Below, piece by piece: positions 8,137-16,531 of a DNA stretch of 40,795 bases. This DNA comes from Emticicia sp. GTDB taxonomy: Bacteria; Bacteroidota; Bacteroidia; Cytophagales; Spirosomataceae. The stretch covers positions 1 to 40,795 of the forward strand of contig JALQYE010000012.1 in the NCBI GenBank assembly GCA_023254245.1, written 5' to 3'. A program made the position numbers and the translations under genes. Each line of letters starts with the position of its first letter. Position 1 is the stretch's first letter. Below the pieces are notes generated by a model. That model was not told the DNA's origin. It ran no database searches and was given only the letters and a program-made list of their open reading frames with translations.

Positions 8137-9880
8137 TTAGTTTTTAGGCTGAGCCCCTCCATTAGGTGAGTTATTATTTGGTGGTGTAGTTCCACCAGCT
8201 GGCGGAGTAGTACCACCATTAATACTTTGCAATACTTGCTGAGCTTTTGTATTAGTTGGGTCGTACTTCAAAGCAAAATTCATATATTCTGTTGCTTTTG
8301 CTGGGTTCTTCTCAACCAATAATGCTTTATATCCTAAATAGCCATAAGCTTCAGAAAAATACTTAGCATTTTTCGTATCTGCTTTCATTGCATCAGTCGA
8401 AACAGTTATATATTTTTCATACAAAGGTGCTGCTGAAAATGTACTGTCCACTGTACTTCCTAAAGCGTATTGTTTTGCACGAGCTTTTTGAATATATGGG
8501 AACATCCATGTGTCTTTGTATAATTCAATTGCTTTTGAATAAACAGTATCTGCTTTGATGAAGTTTCTCGAACGCATGTACGCATCAGCTAAGTTGTAGT
8601 AGTCAGTTGCATTTCCACCTTTTTTAGAAGTTGAAATATACTTCTCAAGACGTTCTGCAACTTTAGGCCAGTTTTTAGCTAATTTATAATTATTAATAAT
8701 CGCACCATTATAATCGAACGTTGAATCACCTTTTTCAATGGCAATATCCATATTGATGATAGACAATGAATCGTTGAGCTTTTTGTTTGCATCATCTTTA
8801 ATACAAGCATAAGCACGACCTAACATACCCCAATCTGAAGCTAAATGACGCTCCTTTTCTGCTTTGTTCAAAAACTCTGTGATATTTTTTACAGCATCAG
8901 CACATTCGCCTTTTTCTGTTTGAATATAACCTTTCAAACGATATTTGATTGGGTCTTTTTCTGCATCAAAAATCTCATTTAGTACACTTAATGCACCATC
9001 ATAATCTTTGCTTGCAAATGCTAACTTTATATAACGTAATTTTTCAGCAGCAGTAGCCTCACTTTTCTTTAATGCTAACAAAGCATTTTCTTTTGCTTTA
9101 TTGAATTTACCGAAAGTTGTATATAATAAACTTAAGTAATAATAAGCTGGTGCATACTCTGGGTCAGCAGCAATTGCTTCATTGAAAGAAACCTTGTGCT
9201 TTCTGATATTGCTTTCCTTGGTACCATACGCGACCCATCAGTGTTTTGATTTTAGCTAATTTTTGGCCCATGTTAGCAGCATTTTCCAAAGCAGTCATAG
9301 CAGCACCGCCGTCATTTTTAATCAAGTATGCTTTCGCCATTGCAATGTAATAGTCAGGGTTGTTTTTTACTTTTTGCAAATCCAACGCCGCCTGAATATT
9401 GGTTACAGCTTCCGCTGGGTCATTAACTTTTGCCGATAATGAATAAGCTTCGCCAATACGGAAAATCACATCGGCATTCTTATTTTTTGTATCTTTCTTT
9501 ATTAAATCAAAATCTGCCTTTGCACCAGCTCTATCTCCAGATAATAACTTTACAGTTGCCAAACCAACACGGTTCAACGGGTCTGGTTTCTTGGCATCCA
9601 AGGCGGTACCTTTCGTGAAAGCATCTTTTGCTTTCTCTAAATTTTCTGAACTTACTTTTCCATCTTCATCTTGTAAATTTAGATAGAAGTAGCCAAGTGA
9701 ATAATAGTTTTCTGCTGATGGTGCAGTTGATGCCAATTGCTTGAAAATGGTTTCAGCAGCATTGTATCGCTCAGCATCCAAATTTCTCAGTCCGTCCTGC
9801 ACAGTTTGTGCCATTGTGTGGAACGACAACGCCAGTACAGCCACTGCTGCTACTGCCAAAGATTTCAAAATCTTGTTCAT
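8137..9880 (-). pseudogene. Periplasmic TPR protein interrupted by a +1 frameshift
   Basis: Two overlapping pieces make one TPR protein. The N-terminal piece starts at MNKILKSLAVAAVAVLALS (ATG at 9878-9880), has a Sec signal peptide ending MAQ, and reads TPR repeats up to KAQGFFQ, then TGA at 9181-9179. If one base near 9184 is skipped, the frame continues without a break as NEAIAADPEYAPAYYYL, a textbook TPR helix, and on to a stop at 8137-8139. The joined protein would be about 580 residues, ending in a Gly/Thr/Pro/Asn-rich tail. The excess base sits in a TTTC tract (TTCTTTCAATGA). This could be a sequencing indel, a real mutation, or less likely programmed frameshifting. TPR proteins of this kind often follow the exb/tonB and PstS-like genes in Bacteroidota (general knowledge); the molecular role is unknown. 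Confidence 0.8.
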
Positions 9881-9932
9881 TTTCACTCTAAAAGTTAGGT
9901 TTACAGATTCTTGGTTTAAATTAAAAGTAAGC

Positions 9933-9940
9933 AAAGTTAA
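9933..9940 (-). promoter_or_regulatory. Possible -7 element for the TPR gene
   Basis: TAACTTTG on the minus strand (9940-9933) matches TAnnTTTG and lies 52 nt before the chosen TPR start codon. The expected -33 region is only a T-rich run. The in-frame ATG at 9934 falls inside this element, which supports choosing the ATG at 9880. Confidence 0.4.
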
Positions 9941-10095
9941 ATAAAATGTCGTTTAGATAAAAAAATATTTTTATACCCCGCTTTTTTATTCTTTTGCTAT
10001 TTATTGATTAGACAGTTTTTTGTTTGGAAAGTTATCGAATAAAATGTTAATGTTTCGTTAATTGTCATTCCTGCCTAACTTCCTAATCTTCTTTC

Positions 10096-10998
10096 TTATG
10101 GAAGTTTCTCTACTGGTTTTTTTTCTAAGATTATTTCCCTTTCGTATATATAATAAGGTAATAACCCAGATTTTTCTACCACTAACTGACCTATATATGC
10201 ACAGCAAAATCTAATGAACGCACTTGTAAGTCCATATCCTCTTTTGGTATGAAGTATAATTCTTCTCTCGAACGGATATTTACGAGCTTTCAAACTGGCA
10301 GTTGTAGGTGTATAAAATTTATCTGGAGTTTTTGTATCAGAAATTCCAACCACATGAATACTATTGATAAAACTTTGACTTTTCGAATCATCAATATCAC
10401 TTATCCAATTGCCACCTATCACGCCAATAGCATTTTTATTTTTCTTAATATACTCAATTACATCTTTATTACCATCGGCTGCAAAAATATTAGCTTTCTT
10501 TATATCTTTTAATCCAAGTTTTTGAATCATGTAGTTTAAATTACTTGAGCTACTGTTATCAAAAACCAACTTAATCTCTGTTTTTTTCTGGCCTTCAAAC
10601 ATTTCTTTCAATTCTGTAATCGAAAGGTTTTTTATTGCACTTTCTGTATTACTAATAATAGCAACTCCATCAAGAGCCATTTTAGCTGGTAAATAAGGAA
10701 TATTATTAGTTGTATAAACTGCTTTTTCGCCTGGGGTTGCTTCACGAGTTACTATCGCAAGATTTACCGAATCATTCATCATCAACGACATAGCTCTTTG
10801 CTCAGGCACATAAACCACATTGAGCTTAGCTTTTGGGTAATGAGCATTATAGGCCATTACTTCTGCCTCAACAATAGGCTGTAACGATTCATCCGCAGCA
10901 ATCGTAATTTCACCTTCATTAGGTAAATCTTGTTTTTCTTGTGAATTACACTGCCATAATGCAAGTGCTGTACACATCACAATAAGTATTCTTCTCAT
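10096..10998 (-). CDS. PstS-like phosphate/solute-binding lipoprotein
   Basis: This is a 300-residue periplasmic-binding-protein-like lipoprotein. The N-terminus MRRILIVMCTALALWQCNSQ has a lipobox-like segment with Cys17 as the likely lipidated residue. The body starts GEITIAADESLQPIVEAE and includes the PstS-type stretches VNLAIVTREATPGE, DGVAIISN and IGVIGGNWI, as in the PBP-like-2 family of phosphate-binding proteins. No pst permease genes are nearby. The protein lies just after the exb/tonB operon, beyond its terminator, and has its own promoter. It may bind phosphate or another anion, or work with TonB-dependent transport. The fold is well supported; the ligand is unknown. Confidence 0.75.
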   Translation of the reverse strand: MRRILIVMCTALALWQCNSQEKQDLPNEGEITIAADESLQPIVEAEVMAYNAHYPKAKLNVVYVPEQRAMSLMMNDSVNLAIVTREATPGEKAVYTTNNIPYLPAKMALDGVAIISNTESAIKNLSITELKEMFEGQKKTEIKLVFDNSSSSNLNYMIQKLGLKDIKKANIFAADGNKDVIEYIKKNKNAIGVIGGNWISDIDDSKSQSFINSIHVVGISDTKTPDKFYTPTTASLKARKYPFERRIILHTKRGYGLTSAFIRFCCAYIGQLVVEKSGLLPYYIYEREIILEKKPVEKLP

Positions 10999-11040
10999 TA
11001 TAAACTTCGGTGGTTAATACTTAAACGCTCAAGTACTTTA

Positions 11041-11075
11041 ATTAATTGCTAAACACATTTAGATTATTTGCTAAA
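11041..11075 (-). repeat. Pair of 13-nt direct repeats in the leader of the PstS-like gene
   Basis: On the minus strand TTTAGCAAATAAT (11075-11063) and TTTAGCAATTAAT (11053-11041) differ at one base and start 22 nt apart, about two helical turns. They lie just downstream of the predicted transcription start. They could be tandem regulator sites, but no regulator is identified. Confidence 0.45.
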
Positions 11076-11085
11076 TATATAATCA

Positions 11086-11115
11086 CAAATATATCAGTAT
11101 TATTTTCTTAAACAA
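11086..11115 (-). promoter_or_regulatory. Promoter for the PstS-like gene
   Basis: On the minus strand TTG (11115-11113) is followed after 19 nt by TATATTTG (11093-11086), a full consensus match. It lies between the exb operon terminator and the ATG at 10998, leaving a leader of about 80 nt. Confidence 0.65.
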
Positions 11116-11180
11116 TACAAAAATCGAAAAATAAAATTTTGCTTCAAAATTTGTACTAATAATATAATAAAATACACTCG

Positions 11181-11218
11181 TAAAAATAAAAAAGCCACTT
11201 CCGTAAATTGGAAGTGGC
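11181..11218 (-). terminator. Terminator of the exb-tonB operon
   Basis: A perfect 9-bp stem, GCCACTTCC (11194-11202) with GGAAGTGGC (11210-11218), closes a 7-nt loop. On the minus strand it is followed by TTTTTTATTTTTA. It lies 24 nt beyond the stop codon of the 72-aa membrane protein. Confidence 0.93.
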
Positions 11219-11242
11219 CTTCAATATTAAGCCATTCGAGAA

Positions 11243-11461
11243 CTATAAATTGTTTTTATAAGCATTATATGCACCCCAGCCCCTAAATATACCATAAACA
11301 ATGATTAAAATACTCATTATCATAGCAACACCATCGGATACTGGAAGAAGCGTACGCTTCATAAAAACATATATTCCCATTACAATATACGCAATAGCCG
11401 TAAATGCTCTGATATAAATTGTAATTTGGCTGAAACCTTCTGGTTTTCGATTCTGCAACAT
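11243..11461 (-). CDS. Small two-helix membrane protein, last gene of the exb-tonB operon
   Basis: This 72-residue protein has two predicted membrane helices (about 17-34 and 43-61, with YIVMGIYVF and VAMIMSILIIVYGIF) and short charged ends. Its ATG overlaps the tonB stop codon by one base (TAATG on the minus strand), so it is translationally coupled to tonB. It is followed at once by the operon terminator. I recognise no named family. The coupling suggests an accessory role in the TonB-ExbB-ExbD complex, which is inference only. Confidence 0.75.
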   Translation of the reverse strand: MLQNRKPEGFSQITIYIRAFTAIAYIVMGIYVFMKRTLLPVSDGVAMIMSILIIVYGIFRGWGAYNAYKNNL

Positions 11462-12285
11462 TATTCAAGAACGAATGAAATTGGCATAGTAAAGAATACC
11501 CTTACGCTACGTCCATTTTGTTTACCAGGATTCCATTTTGGCATTGATTTCAATACACGTTGTGCTTCTTCATCACAACCAAAACCGATTCCTTTCAAAA
11601 TCTGAACATCACCTAAACTACCGTCTTTCTCAACAACGAATTTAGCAAAAACTTTTCCAGAAACGTTTGCTCTTTGAGCAGCCGATGGGTATTTAAGGTT
11701 TTTACCAATAAAGGCATACATCTCTTTTATACCACCTGGAAATTCTGGTTGTTGCTCAACAGTTGTGAAGATTTCATCTTCTTTTGGTTGCTCAATCTCA
11801 ACGGCTTTTGGAGCTTCAACTACTGGAGGTGGAGCGGCTGCAATTTCGTCAGACTCAACACCTTCTTTCGTTTCGTTTGAGATTACCGCCTTCTCAATCT
11901 GCTCAGCAGGTGGTGGCGGCTCTTCATTTTTTACCTCTTCATCTGGTTTTGGCTCAGGAGGTAAGAATTTAATTGTAGCAACTTCTGGTGGCTTTTGCTC
12001 TGGTGGCGGCGGTGGCGGAAGGTCAAGCGGTTTATCTTCCACTTTCTCTTCTTTCAACTTAGCTAAGTCGATTTCTACCGCAACCTCTTTCTTTGCTTTT
12101 GGCGTAATTGACGCATAAAGCATTGGAGCACCCACAGCTGCCAAAAATGCAACAGAACCATACAAAAGCGAGCGGTTAACCGTCTTTTTGTAGGTCTTTC
12201 TTAGGTCATATGCTCCGTAGGCCTTATTACGGGTCTCGAACACCATGTCATCTAAGGTAACATTGACATTATTTTTAGGGTCCAT
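11461..12285 (-). CDS. tonB: TonB energy transducer
   Basis: TonB carries the energy of the inner-membrane proton gradient to outer-membrane TonB-dependent receptors. The 274-residue protein has a cytoplasmic N-terminus with the NKAYGAYDLRK motif common in Bacteroidota TonBs. One membrane anchor follows (about 36-58), then a long Pro/Glu/Lys-rich periplasmic spacer (about 80-170, including DLPPPPPPEQKPPE). The C-terminal TonB domain opens PEFPGGIKEMYAFI, contains YPSAAQRANVSGKVF and ends MPISFVLE. It lies 28 nt downstream of the second exbD and overlaps the next small gene by one base. The spacer's strong base bias creates a long spurious open frame on the other strand. Confidence 0.94.
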   Translation of the reverse strand: MDPKNNVNVTLDDMVFETRNKAYGAYDLRKTYKKTVNRSLLYGSVAFLAAVGAPMLYASITPKAKKEVAVEIDLAKLKEEKVEDKPLDLPPPPPPEQKPPEVATIKFLPPEPKPDEEVKNEEPPPPAEQIEKAVISNETKEGVESDEIAAAPPPVVEAPKAVEIEQPKEDEIFTTVEQQPEFPGGIKEMYAFIGKNLKYPSAAQRANVSGKVFAKFVVEKDGSLGDVQILKGIGFGCDEEAQRVLKSMPKWNPGKQNGRSVRVFFTMPISFVLE

Positions 12286-12313
12286 ATTTTTATAACTTGA
12301 CGAATGAACTTAA

Positions 12314-12868
12314 TTACTGTTTTGGAGCAGCGATTTTCTGCTTGTAGATTTCCAACTCTTCTTTTGAAGGGTCAACGATTGCATAAAGGTCTGACTTCGT
12401 GATAGCCATCTCATCCAAAATATCTACTGTGTTCTTATAAGTTGCGTCATCAGTTGGTTTGATAACCACAGTAAATTTGGTTTGGTCAATTGCGTTAACT
12501 TTTGCCTTCAAAATAGCGGTACGGATACCATCTTTTGAATAATCGCTTTCCATCAATAACTCAGGAGTCAAATTCTTTGACGACTTTTGGTGATAGAAGA
12601 TACGATTATCTTTGCCCATTAAGATTGTAATCGTGTTTGATTCCTTGATTTCTGCCGTTTCAGGTGGTTTGTTTTGGTCCTTCTCCTTCTCTGGCATATT
12701 CAACTTCATCATATTAGGCTTGCTGAACGTCGTGGTGAAAACAAAGAATGTAATCAGTAAGAATCCTAAATCTACCATGGGAGTCATGTCAACTCTTGCG
12801 GATTGTTTTTTGGCCCGTACCTTACCATCACCTTTGCCACCACCACTGGAGGTGTCTATTTCTGCCAT
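12314..12868 (-). CDS. exbD: ExbD-type biopolymer transport protein (second copy)
   Basis: ExbD is the stator-like partner of ExbB and TonB, with one membrane helix and a periplasmic domain. In this 184-residue protein a basic, Gly-rich N-terminus leads into VDMTPMVDLGFLLITFFVFTT, in which the Asp of MVD is the conserved proton-path residue. A periplasmic ExbD domain follows, ending near residue 184. The gene starts 33 nt after the first exbD, so the two are co-transcribed. Confidence 0.93.
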   Translation of the reverse strand: MAEIDTSSGGGKGDGKVRAKKQSARVDMTPMVDLGFLLITFFVFTTTFSKPNMMKLNMPEKEKDQNKPPETAEIKESNTITILMGKDNRIFYHQKSSKNLTPELLMESDYSKDGIRTAILKAKVNAIDQTKFTVVIKPTDDATYKNTVDILDEMAITKSDLYAIVDPSKEELEIYKQKIAAPKQ

Positions 12869-12901
12869 TGTTTTACAATGTTTAGATGATTCATTAAAAT
12901 A

Positions 12902-13504
12902 TTAATTAGGTGCGTTTTCAACACCTGTAATCAACTGAAACTTGTTAATATCTCTCTTACCAAGTTCGTTAAGTACTGATTTGATAGCTGGGTAATTAGT
13001 GGTTGCATCACCTCTAATTGCCAATTTAGCTGAAGGATTTACTTCTAACAAATAAGTTGAAACCCAGTCACCTAATTCACTTTTCGTACTATCATTCGGG
13101 ATACCAGCCATTACCACATTTAATTGGTCTTCTGGAGGTAGATTCAAATATTGCTTTAAACCAGCAATACTGATACCGAAATCTGATAATTTTTCAAAGC
13201 TCTTTAAGTCAGTAGTGCTTACAGACACTCCGTACTTTTGGGCCATTCTTTGAAGTAATTCACCACGCTGCTTTGCATCTGCGATACCGAAATAGTATTT
13301 TCCTTTAGGGTCAATACTAATAGTAGCCACACCCGTTTCAGGGATTTTTGTCTGCGAAATTGACGAAGGTGTATCAATTGTTACTGACTCTTGACCCTTG
13401 AACTGAGTAGTCATGATAAAGAAAGACAATAACAAGAATGCCACGTCACACATCGCTGTCATATCCATGACAGGACTCTTTCGTTTTGGTTTTACTGCTG
13501 GCAT
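12902..13504 (-). CDS. exbD: ExbD-type biopolymer transport protein (first copy)
   Basis: This 200-residue ExbD paralogue has the helix and Asp motif VMDMTAMCDVAFLLLSFFIM near the N-terminus and a longer periplasmic domain, which ends KFQLITGVENAPN. It lies between exbB (106 nt upstream) and the second exbD (33 nt downstream). Two different ExbDs behind one ExbB are common in Bacteroidota (general knowledge). They may form a mixed dimer within the ExbB pentamer, which is inference. Confidence 0.93.
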   Translation of the reverse strand: MPAVKPKRKSPVMDMTAMCDVAFLLLSFFIMTTQFKGQESVTIDTPSSISQTKIPETGVATISIDPKGKYYFGIADAKQRGELLQRMAQKYGVSVSTTDLKSFEKLSDFGISIAGLKQYLNLPPEDQLNVVMAGIPNDSTKSELGDWVSTYLLEVNPSAKLAIRGDATTNYPAIKSVLNELGKRDINKFQLITGVENAPN

Positions 13505-13610
13505 AACTCCTTAATGATTTAATTTTATTTACAAATATAACGAGAACAAATTTAGAATGTTGTCTAAATATATAATTTATTTTCAAACAATCAGAATTTG
13601 TCAAATTGAA

Positions 13611-14441
13611 TTAGTTATGAGCTGCAAAATTTTGTTGGATGCTCAAACCGATTTCGTCAATTTTGTAAGTTAAATCATCAATTTTAGATGTAAAGAAGTT
13701 ATACATGATGATTGAGATAGCTGAAGTACCGATACCTAAGGCTGTGTTAATCAAGGCCTCAGAGATACCAGTTGCAAGAGCAGCTGCATCTGGGGCTCCA
13801 CCACCAGCACCGAGAGCTGAGAACGCACGAATCATACCAAGTACAGTTCCTAATAAGGCAATTAAAGTTGATACAGTTGCCAAAGTAGAAAGAATTGTAA
13901 GGTTTTTCTCCAACATTGGGAGTTCTAATGAAGTTGCTTCTTCAACTTCTTTTTGAAGAGCGGCTAATTTTTGTTCTTTGTCTAAAGACCCATCAGTAGT
14001 TAAAAGGCTGTATTTACCTAAAGCAGTTTTTACAACATTACCTACTGAACCTTTTTGTTTGTCACACTCTTTGATTGCATCAGCAACGTTGTTTGAGTCT
14101 AACAATGAACGTACTTTACGAACAAAAGCATCGATATTACCTGTACCAGAAGCTTTATTGATTGTGAAGAAACGCTCAATTGAGAATACTAATACGCAAA
14201 GAAAACAAGTCATCAAGATAGGCACGACAACACCACCACTGTGGATAAGGCCAAAGAAGTCACCTGGTTTTGGTTTGTGTTTTTCGGCATCAAGGAAGTG
14301 ACTTGCATCACCTAAGATGAAAACGTAAGTTGCGATTGCGATTGCAAGAAGTACAGGAATTGTTAACGCTGGATTTAATCCACCACCAGTTGATTGTTTT
14401 GCTGCTGGTTTAGCTGCAGGGGCTGCTGTCTTTTTTTCCAT
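13611..14441 (-). CDS. exbB: ExbB/TolQ/MotA-family proton channel
   Basis: ExbB forms the inner-membrane proton channel that energises TonB. The 276-residue protein has an Ala/Lys-rich N-terminus with a first hydrophobic segment (PALTIPVLLAIAIATYVFI). The family helices follow at about 70-95 (VVVPILMTCFLCVLVFSIERFF), 175-205 (LTILSTLATVSTLIALLGTV) and 230-260 (ALINTALGIGTSAISIIMYNF). The segment LLGTVLGMIRAF is a MotA/TolQ/ExbB signature. It is the first gene of exbB-exbD-exbD-tonB-small protein, which is closed by the terminator at 11181-11218. Confidence 0.94.
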   Translation of the reverse strand: MEKKTAAPAAKPAAKQSTGGGLNPALTIPVLLAIAIATYVFILGDASHFLDAEKHKPKPGDFFGLIHSGGVVVPILMTCFLCVLVFSIERFFTINKASGTGNIDAFVRKVRSLLDSNNVADAIKECDKQKGSVGNVVKTALGKYSLLTTDGSLDKEQKLAALQKEVEEATSLELPMLEKNLTILSTLATVSTLIALLGTVLGMIRAFSALGAGGGAPDAAALATGISEALINTALGIGTSAISIIMYNFFTSKIDDLTYKIDEIGLSIQQNFAAHN

Positions 14442-14827
14442 TAGATTAGAAAATTTTAGGGTTTTAAAAAGTTAAAAATGTTTTTTTGTTAAATAAAAGT
14501 TTAAAAAATTAAAAAATCGAGCGATTTCAAAAGAAAATACTGCCAATCCAGATAATGTGTTCTTTTTAATTTTTTGACAATTTTATAGAAAAACCGTGAA
14601 ACAAAAAAGTATAAATACAATTAATTTTTAGTCAAAAATACGATTATTGAACTTTTCCAAGATTTTCTTAGTATCAATTTGAGACAATAGACCCTCTTAA
14701 CATTTTAGCTATCAAGTATTTAGCCATGTTTTTAATTAAGTTCAATAATTTCTTAAACTAAAGTTTTCGTTGCTATTTTTTTTTATTCTGAATTACAATA
14801 TTTTAGCCTAAAATACACTCAAAAGTC
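14442..14827 (-). promoter_or_regulatory. 386-nt non-coding region with a possible exbB promoter
   Basis: No gene is seen. On the minus strand TTG (14660-14658) is followed after 17 nt by TATTTTTG (14640-14633), a TAnnTTTG match that would give exbB a leader of about 185 nt. The rest is very A/T-rich, with homopolymer runs. A short palindrome (TATTTTAG/CTAAAATA, near 14800-14816) follows the M28 stop codon but has no uridine tail, so I do not call it a terminator. Confidence 0.4.
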
Positions 14828-16426
14828 TTATTGCTTATTGCTATCTACCTTTATTCGCTCTTCACGATTTACTAATTCCCAAGCTGTTTGGAATACTAAG
14901 CGAGTAATTTGCTGGTACTTTGGAAAAAGTATTTTCTCTACATCATCGCCTGGGCGGTGGTAGTCTTCGTGTACACCAGTGAAATAGAAAATTACTGGAA
15001 TTTTATTTTTAGCAAAATTATAGTGGTCAGAGCGATAGTAGAAGCGATTAGGGTCTTTAGGGTCATTAAAGGTATAGTCTAAATCGTAATTGATATACTT
15101 TTTATTCACTTCCTCACTAATTTGATGCAATTCTGAGGATAACTTATCTGAACCAATGAGATAAACGTATTCTTCTTTGGGAGCATGTTGTTTATCAATT
15201 CGGCCAATCATATCAATATTCAAATCACAAACTGTTTTAGCCAATGGAATAATTGGGTCTTTATCAGTATAATACTGTGAGCCGAGTAATCCTTTTTCTT
15301 CGCCTGTTACGGTCATAAATAAAATACTACGACGTGGGCCATTTCCTGCTGCTTTTGCCTTTGCAAATGCTTCAGCAATTTCAAGAACGGCACAAGTTCC
15401 AGAACCGTCATCGTCTGCTCCATTATGGATTTGTCCGTTTTGGATTCCTACGTGGTCGTAGTGAGCCGTAATCAATACAACTTCATCTTTTTTATCAGTA
15501 CCTTCCATAAAACCCAAGACATTTTGTGTTTCGACTGGAACCTCCCCCCTTTCGGCTTTAATCGAAACTGTTGAGGGTTTTAACTTACTTGCCAAGCTTT
15601 CTTTCTTATCACTGATTTCTTCAACAATTTTTGACAGTCTACTTGACTTTACATCAAGCATTTCGGCTGCCATTTCCTGAGAGACAAAGAATGTTGGATT
15701 TGAAGTAGCTTTTTCGGCCGATGACGAAGCGTTAAAACTTAGTTGATTGAATCTTGAAAGAACTGCTTTACGCTCAGCTGCCAATGAAGAAAACTTCTGG
15801 GCATCAGTGGCAGAGATTACGAAGAACATTTTTGCTCCGTGACTCAAGGCAATGTTTATCTTCTTTTGCAAGCCTGCTCTTTCTACCCAATCTGATTTTT
15901 CATCAGCTTTTGTGAATACGTATTTACCTTCTTTATCTTTTGGCTCACCATCAAAAAAAACTACCGCTTTACCTTCTACATTAATATCCTTATAATCGTT
16001 GTAATTTTCGTGTTCAATTCCGTATCCTACAAAAACAACCGACATTAATTGTTCTTCGGGAATGCTCATGAGACCATTCGGATAGTAATCTTTAAAGAAC
16101 TCTTTCTTTTTATTACCTATCTTTATATAGGCATCTTTCCAGCCTTTCTGATATAGATTAAATTTTTGGTAATAGCCTTTGCTACCATCTTTTTGTGGTG
16201 CAATGGCTTGTAAGCCCAAATTGGCAAAATGTTTTGAGATGTAGGCCGCAGCTTTTCGTTGGCCTTCTGAACCAGTATCACGGCCTTCGAGGCTATCAGA
16301 AGCGATGTAAGTGAGGTGTTTTTTTAAATCCTGTGCGGAAATTGTGGCGGCAAATTCGGTAGATTTATTATCTTGGCCGTAGAGATTTGCACTAATTAAT
16401 AATGATAAAACCAGCGTTTTTTTCAT
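14828..16426 (-). CDS. Secreted M28-family zinc aminopeptidase
   Basis: M28 peptidases are two-zinc exopeptidases that release N-terminal amino acids. This 532-residue protein has a signal peptide (MKKTLVLSLLISANLYGQ) and an N-terminal segment with the conserved SLEGRDTGSEGQRKAA. A protease-associated (PA) insertion covers about 110-230. The catalytic domain carries the metal ligands in order: AHYDHVG, NGADDDGSGT, TGEEKGLLGS (ligand Glu and general base), DLNIDMIGR and the late His in EDYHRPGDD. The protein is probably periplasmic or outer-surface. It is divergent from recQ, with 105 nt between the two start codons, and is likely transcribed alone. Confidence 0.92.
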   Translation of the reverse strand: MKKTLVLSLLISANLYGQDNKSTEFAATISAQDLKKHLTYIASDSLEGRDTGSEGQRKAAAYISKHFANLGLQAIAPQKDGSKGYYQKFNLYQKGWKDAYIKIGNKKKEFFKDYYPNGLMSIPEEQLMSVVFVGYGIEHENYNDYKDINVEGKAVVFFDGEPKDKEGKYVFTKADEKSDWVERAGLQKKINIALSHGAKMFFVISATDAQKFSSLAAERKAVLSRFNQLSFNASSSAEKATSNPTFFVSQEMAAEMLDVKSSRLSKIVEEISDKKESLASKLKPSTVSIKAERGEVPVETQNVLGFMEGTDKKDEVVLITAHYDHVGIQNGQIHNGADDDGSGTCAVLEIAEAFAKAKAAGNGPRRSILFMTVTGEEKGLLGSQYYTDKDPIIPLAKTVCDLNIDMIGRIDKQHAPKEEYVYLIGSDKLSSELHQISEEVNKKYINYDLDYTFNDPKDPNRFYYRSDHYNFAKNKIPVIFYFTGVHEDYHRPGDDVEKILFPKYQQITRLVFQTAWELVNREERIKVDSNKQ

Positions 16427-16500
16427 GTATAATGGTTGGTTTGTTGAAAATAATTTCAGTAAAATTAAATGTTTTTCAATTTAGATTCATCTTTTAGGCA

Positions 16501-16508
16501 TAATTTTG
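16501..16508 (+). promoter_or_regulatory. Possible -7 element for recQ
   Basis: TAATTTTG is an exact TAnnTTTG match 23 nt before the recQ ATG. The upstream region is T-rich but lacks a clean TTG at 19-21 nt. Confidence 0.4.
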
Positions 16509-16531
16509 CTCAAATTACTTTTTCTGAATAA

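Noticed and set aside
9179-9190. Programmed +1 frameshift like that of prfB
   Set aside because: There is no Shine-Dalgarno-like stimulator and no CUU-UGA-type slippery stop. A single-base indel explains the data more simply, though the option is noted in the finding.
11765-12118. 117-aa open frame, Gly/Ser/Phe-rich, on the plus strand inside tonB
   Set aside because: It is the mirror of the Pro-rich spacer of TonB, which leaves the opposite strand free of stops. It has no family resemblance and no promoter.
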